From Pythium myriotylum (lineage: Eukaryota > Oomycota > Peronosporomycetes > Pythiales > Pythiaceae), in the NCBI GenBank assembly GCA_023091665.1, contig JALJCQ010000041.1, positions 124,001 to 188,000 on the forward strand: a stretch of DNA of 64,000 bases, read 5' to 3'. Each line of letters starts with the position of its first letter. Within the stretch, counting starts at the first letter, position 1. Made by a program: the position numbers and the translations under genes. A model generated the notes under the pieces. That model saw nothing but the letters and a program-made list of their open reading frames with translations. It ran no database searches and had not been told where the DNA came from. Below, one piece after another: positions 59,586-64,000 of the stretch.

Positions 59586-60698
59586 TTACGTCGAAGCCTT
59601 CGGCTTCGCCATCGGGCTCTGCCATGAGGGGATCGAGAGGTCACCCTTGAGGTAGCGCTCGCGAGCAGTGTACGTCGGATCGTTCGTCGTACGTTTGGGA
59701 ACAAACTGGATGATCGCGTCAACTTCGGCCTTGATCTCAGGCGTGATCTCGTCCACAAAAGTGATCGCCTTCAGGGTTTCAGTCAGCTGGGCTGGGTTGC
59801 GTGCACCAAGCAAGACAGTCGATACGTTAGGGTTTGAGGCAGTCCACGCCGTCGCCAATTGAGCCAGCGTGCATCCAAGGCGATCTGCGATCGTCTCAAG
59901 CTTACGGACATTCTCGACTTTGCCATCGAAGTCTCCCGCCCACATGCGAAAAACAGGGTTGGTCATGCGTGTATCCGCTGGAGTCTCCTTGTTGTACTTG
60001 CCAGTCAGAAGGCCTCCTGCCAGCGGAGACCACACGGTCGTGCCCAGCTTGTACTTGGTAAATAGATCCACATACTCATGCTCCACCTTGTTGCGCTCAA
60101 ACATATTGTACTGGGGCTGCTCCACGATCGGACGGATGAGACCAAGGCGGTCAGCGATGTCGCACGCCTCTTTGATGTCGCTGCTTGACCACTCGCTCGT
60201 ACCCCAGTAGAAGGCCCAACCTTGGTTGATGATGAAGTTCATGGCTCGCACGGTCTCTTCGATGGGCGTGTACTTCTCTGGTCGATGGCTGAAGATGACA
60301 TCGACATAGTCAACCTGCATGGCTTTGAGCGTTTGTTTGATCCCCTCGACGAGATGCTTGCGCGAGTTGCCGAGGCCATTTGCGCCAGACTCAAATACCC
60401 CCTTGCGACCAAACGCAAACTTGGCCGTGAGCACAAGGTCCTCGCGCGTCCAGACGCCTTCTTTGATGCCGCGCTGGATGGCGTGGCCCATGAACTCGTC
60501 GCCGCGGCCGTCGTTGTAGACCTCGGCCGAGTCGAACAAGTTGATGCCATGTTCATAGGCAATCTTCATGACCTCGTACCAGGCGTCCTTGGCCGAATCG
60601 GGGAAATAGGTCATCCAAGTGCCGACGGAGAGTGTCGACACTAGCAGTCCCGAGTCACCGAGAAAGCGGTAGGTCATGTTCTTGGCGGGCGCGGCCAT
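59586..60698 (-). CDS. Aldo-keto reductase, beta-channel type, copy A10
   Basis: 370 residues, single exon, ATG 60698 (GCCATGGCC on the coding strand near ACCATGGCC). Tetrad: FDSAEVYND (here preceded by NLFDSAE instead of NFFDSAE), LTAKF, IFSHRPEKY. Motifs YWGTSEWSSSDI, EQPQYNMFERNKVE, SPLAGGLLTGKY, LLGARNPAQL. Tail WQSPMAKPKAST resembles the A6-A9 ending. Convergent with A9. Likely an active NADPH-dependent reductase; it is the outermost copy of the cluster on this side. Confidence 0.9.
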   Translation of the reverse strand: MAAPAKNMTYRFLGDSGLLVSTLSVGTWMTYFPDSAKDAWYEVMKIAYEHGINLFDSAEVYNDGRGDEFMGHAIQRGIKEGVWTREDLVLTAKFAFGRKGVFESGANGLGNSRKHLVEGIKQTLKAMQVDYVDVIFSHRPEKYTPIEETVRAMNFIINQGWAFYWGTSEWSSSDIKEACDIADRLGLIRPIVEQPQYNMFERNKVEHEYVDLFTKYKLGTTVWSPLAGGLLTGKYNKETPADTRMTNPVFRMWAGDFDGKVENVRKLETIADRLGCTLAQLATAWTASNPNVSTVLLGARNPAQLTETLKAITFVDEITPEIKAEVDAIIQFVPKRTTNDPTYTARERYLKGDLSIPSWQSPMAKPKAST

Positions 60699-60900
60699 GG
60701 TGACTAGTTTAGGCGGAGGTTTCTGAGAGCAAATTTCGGAATGAGCTCAAGATCGGGCGAATAGTTTTGGCCAGACTTGCCACCCTCTTCACTTCAACAT
60801 GAATGCAACAAACATCCGATTACGGACCAAATCAGCCTAGATCATCACGGATGGTCCAATGAGAAACCGGTCTGTTATTCAGCACGGGAGGTCGGACCAG

Positions 60901-60912
60901 AACTGGATCATC
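60901..60912 (+). promoter_or_regulatory. Single CTGGATCATC motif upstream of START-like copy 3
   Basis: AACTGGATCATC lies 107 bp upstream of the ATG at 61019, in the same orientation relative to the gene as in copies 2 and 4. Function inferred only from recurrence. Confidence 0.45.
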
Positions 60913-61018
60913 GCCTGTGACCAGAAACTGGATAATCCATCCGATTTTGGCCAATCCAGTCGTTCCCGGAGGTTGACACCCCACGAAAGCGGAGACTTTG
61001 GGCAGTACCTGTCTGAGC

Positions 61019-62339
61019 ATGGCCGTGCTCCTCTCGGACGACGAGCACGAGACGCTCCAGGCGGCGCTGGCCTTCGTGGACGCGCACTTCGATAGCCAGA
61101 CTGTGTCTCAAGCAGAGAACTCGGCGTCACGAGAGACCCAGCGACGGGAGAGAAATGCTCGAGCAGCCGAGAAAACGCGGCGGAAACGGAGAAGCGAGTT
61201 GCTGCGTCTACGCGATGAGCACGTCAAGCTCCAAGTGACGTTGGATGCGCTCTGTGAGTCGGATGGGCCAACGGTTGAGTCGCGAGCCGGCGACTCGGTC
61301 GATAGAAAGGTCTCCAGATCGAAGACGCGCTTCCGCGAGTCGCTGGCTCTGAATAAGCGCCTGCGGGTCGCGGTGGAGCAGTACAGTGATCTTCTTGCGC
61401 AGATCTCACAGTTGCTCTCGCGGAGAGCTGAGCTAAAGGTCTGTTTACTTAGTTCTCTTTTATTCGATGAACTAATTGACGATGCTACTGTAGTATGTGC
61501 AGGAGTTGGTGCGGGAGGCTGGTGTCATGTTGGCTGTGGCGAGTTCTGAAAACGAGACGGCGCTCGTAAAAGAAAAGAAAGCTATCTTTGACGACCTCAA
61601 GAGCCGCTTTCATGTTTGCTCGATTGATGCAACCATGGCGGTGATGTCTTCGTACACAGAGACCACACTATCGGACTCACGGACGAGTGTGAAGGACCAC
61701 CCAGTTCTTGGCTCAGTGGTCGAAACGACATCGTCAATACTCGTTCCGTGTTCCGCAGATAAGGTTTTGGCATTCTTCGTGGAGCTGCAACGCGTCTCGC
61801 TGCCTGCAGTACACAAACGTGACTACGCCTACAAGTATCAGGTACGTCGAGTTCGTGTAAGGGTATTTTAGTACGATGATGTACTTCGTATTGATATATC
61901 GTTGACCCAGGCCCGGCTGGATCCCACTCAAGACTCGTTTGAAAAGGAGTTTTCTCTCGCTTTCAAGGATCTTGAACGAAAGGAGTGCGTCCCTATCGAA
62001 GGAATGATGTTTATGGGAAGGCTTGAGACCCCCTACGGCAAGACCAACGCTTGGTCATCAGTTGTGGCGATCCCAGGCGAAATGGTCCGAATTCACACAA
62101 GAGGATGGTCGTACATTACGTCAGTATCTCCCGACACCTGTGTTCTTCATGATCACTTCGAGCTGTTTTGTGAAAAATCCACATCGCTCAGCTGCCACGA
62201 CTCCAAGAACTACAAGACCAAGTTCCTGGTCGAGTCGTTATTGGAAAAGGCGCGGAGAGACCGCTTGTATACAGAAGATAGTATGGCACAACGCTTTGGC
62301 TCAAGCATGGCGAGCATAGCATCGCTCTTTGATCAATAG
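61019..62339 (+). CDS. Basic coiled-coil plus START-like protein, copy 3
   Basis: Exons 61019-61438, 61503-61841 and 61911-62339 (introns 64 and 69 bp) give 395 residues. Exon 1: MAVLLSDDEHETLQAALAFVDAHFD, then a strongly basic RRERNARAAEKTRRKRRSELLRLR followed by a heptad-like leucine helix; this resembles a bZIP basic region and zipper in layout. Exons 2 and 3 hold the START-like part: GSVVETTSSILVPCSADK, HKRDYAYKYQ, AWSSVVAIPGEMVRIHTRGW, FELFCEKS, NYKTKFLVESLLEKARRDRLYTEDSMAQRFG. Intact, unlike copy 2, and the best reference for the set. A combined DNA-binding and ligand-binding regulator is a reasonable guess, but unproven. Confidence 0.85.
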
Positions 62340-63403
62340 TAATATGCGCGAACGGTCAGGTTTCCGAACGTAATTATGTTTGGAAAGCTTGTTTTCCGAA
62401 GGCGGGATGTGTGGCTCCCAAAGACCCAATCACCAAGCGTAGGACTGATAGAACAGGCCACTTTTCGATCAGCAGCGTAACCCACCACTCCACTCCCGGG
62501 GGGCAGCCTCAGCTCTCCTGCTAAGGCCGTCGACAGATCAATACACTCTCATCCCGCTCGCTGGCGAGCGTGGCACCCATGCCGAGCACACAAGCTGGAG
62601 GAAAATTCATTTGTGTGCGTTTCTCTACGGAGCCAAACCATCAACTCAAAACTCGGGAGTCACGCTGTACGCAGCACTCTTCGCTTCTCGCAAATTCTCT
62701 CGGGGGAGCCTGCTCCTTCGGGCTTGCCTACCGATTGCTCGACGACCAGACGCGCATCAAGTTCGTAAGGGAGCCATTACTAAGCGGTGAGCGGCTGGAA
62801 ACTGGTGTGGCCATCGCGGTGATGTAAAGATGAACTTGTATGCATGCTAGTCACGCGCGCTGACATGCTTGGTCTTCGTGGACCACAAAGACCAAGTGGT
62901 TACCCGGGGCTTACCAGGAATGCCCAAAGAATGTGCGTCGAGCCTATACCGCAACTCGCACTTCTCGAACGAAGCCATCAAGTAATGCTCGACCTGGCTT
63001 GTCGAGTCTACAGGTTTTGTCGTCTCTGACAAACTTCGATTGGACAGTTGTGAAATCCGGAGCTCGGAATCTCAACTTCAGCTCGACCGTTGTGGAATGA
63101 GGAGCTCAGAATCTCAGTGAGGTCCCTAGCTTCTCATCGCGGAGATGATCTCAGCGAGCAAGACTCGACGATGGTCCAGTAATCAGCTCGTCTTGAGCAT
63201 CGACTCATCATTCTCGGCCTTTGTCCTTGTTGGGTTGAACCAGTGACTGGATCATCATCGCCCCGTCTACGGCCAGTGTCTGGATCATCAACCTCTTCCA
63301 CCAGTTGCACACCTTTCTCTGTCTCTCTTTTGACCAATCCCGTTGATGGCTGCCACCACTCCGGTCTCTGCTACTTTATTTGAGTGACAACCTTCCTCTC
63401 GAG
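62340..63403. other. Intergenic region upstream of START-like copy 4
   Basis: No supported gene; a plus-strand frame at 62570-62827 (85 residues) has no motif. CTGGATCATC motifs at 63247-63256 and 63280-63289 lie 115-150 bp before the next start. Confidence 0.5.
63245..63289 (+). promoter_or_regulatory. Two CTGGATCATC motifs upstream of START-like copy 4
   Basis: GACTGGATCATC (63245-63256) and GTCTGGATCATC (63278-63289), both in gene orientation. They match the motif set found upstream of copies 2 and 3. Confidence 0.45.
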
Positions 63404-64000
63404 ATGAAAGAAGAAACTTGTGCCATGACGCTGCTGCTCTCAGACGACGAGCGATCGACGCTTCAGGCCGCGCTGGCCTTCGTGGACGCGCACTTTGACG
63501 CTCAAACGCCGTCGCGAGAGACCTCCCAGCGCCGCCTGAAGAAGAGCATTGCAGCTGAGCAGGCGAGACTCAAGCGACGAAGCGAGCTGCTGCAGCTGCG
63601 TGAACAACACCAAGAGCTACAGGCCAAGCTGGATGCGCTGCGCGCGAGAGGCGTCGCGAAGAAGACCTGCGATTCGGTAGAAGGAGGGTCTCAGCTGGAG
63701 GAAGCGCGGTTGCGTGAGGCACTAGCGGTCAACACAAACCTCCGCGCGACGGTTGAGCAGTACGGTGGCGTCGTGGCGCAAGTGGTGCAGCTGTTGACGC
63801 GACGAAATGATCTCAAGGTGTGTATGCACTCGTGCCGGGACTCTTCGAGTGACACGATAACGATATTGGTGGGTTAGTGTCTACAGGGACTTTTGTTGGA
63901 GGCTGGTTTGAGCCTAGATGCCTGTCGTGATGAGGCGCTTGGAAATGAGCGGTACAACGTATTTGACTTCCTCAAGGATCGCCTGAGGGCCTGCGTGGTG
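63404..64000 (+). CDS. Basic coiled-coil plus START-like protein, copy 4 (cut by window edge)
   Basis: Exon 1 is 63404-63817 (an ATG at 63425 is an alternative start and aligns with copy 2), the intron is 69 bp (63818-63886), and exon 2 starts at 63887 (GLLLEAGLSLDACRDEAL) and runs past the window end. Exon 1 encodes MTLLLSDDERSTLQAALAF, then a basic region ending KRRSELLQLREQ and a zipper-like helix. The first intron sits at the same codon as in the other copies. The START-like C-terminal half lies outside the window. Closest to copy 2 at the exon 2 start (GL..EAGLSL). Confidence 0.82.

Overview
The window reads as nuclear DNA of an oomycete, most likely a Pythium-like or other peronosporalean water mould. 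I infer this from short GT-AG introns of 64-90 bp, compact spacing, many lineage-specific tandem families, DUF4360 and DUF3228 proteins, tyrosine-kinase-like (TKL) kinases, a DIX-domain protein that is not a Wnt component, and a broken Crinkler-type effector gene. No species can be named from sequence alone.

Left part (1-33 kb): two unassigned ORFs; the Mediator subunit MED13 (three exons rebuilt here); three tandem genes for an unrecognised polytopic membrane protein family; a CCDC77 orthologue (four exons, typical of flagellated cells); a small secreted DUF4360 protein; two adjacent membrane-anchored TKL kinases with almost no ectodomain; a DIX plus auxilin-type J-domain protein; a DUF3228 protein (four exons); a basic/START-like protein; and a 1544-residue ankyrin-pseudokinase-kinase protein.

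Right part (32-61 kb): an aldo-keto reductase cluster of the potassium-channel beta-subunit type (AKR6-like). I count seven intact copies, two copies each with one frameshift, and two decayed copies, on both strands. A short-chain dehydrogenase and a voltage-gated-type potassium channel lie inside the cluster. Two copies sit on the arms of a nearly perfect 2.2 kb inverted repeat (46822-49019 and 54263-56460) whose 5.2 kb centre holds a decayed non-LTR retrotransposon and a frameshifted START-like gene. Two further START-like genes close the window, the last cut by its edge. A 12-base motif, GATGATCCAGAC, recurs at 17 places from 48.9 to 63.3 kb, mostly upstream of the START-like and reductase genes.

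The housekeeping genes on the left (MED13, CCDC77, J protein, DUF3228) look stable. The right half looks like a fast-turnover region of tandem and inverted duplication, gene conversion, pseudogene formation and retroelement insertion. The most distinctive points are the beta-type reductases around a channel gene, the DIX-J fusion, the three-gene membrane family and the dispersed motif. Exon boundaries were placed by eye from splice consensus, frame and family similarity; no search was run.
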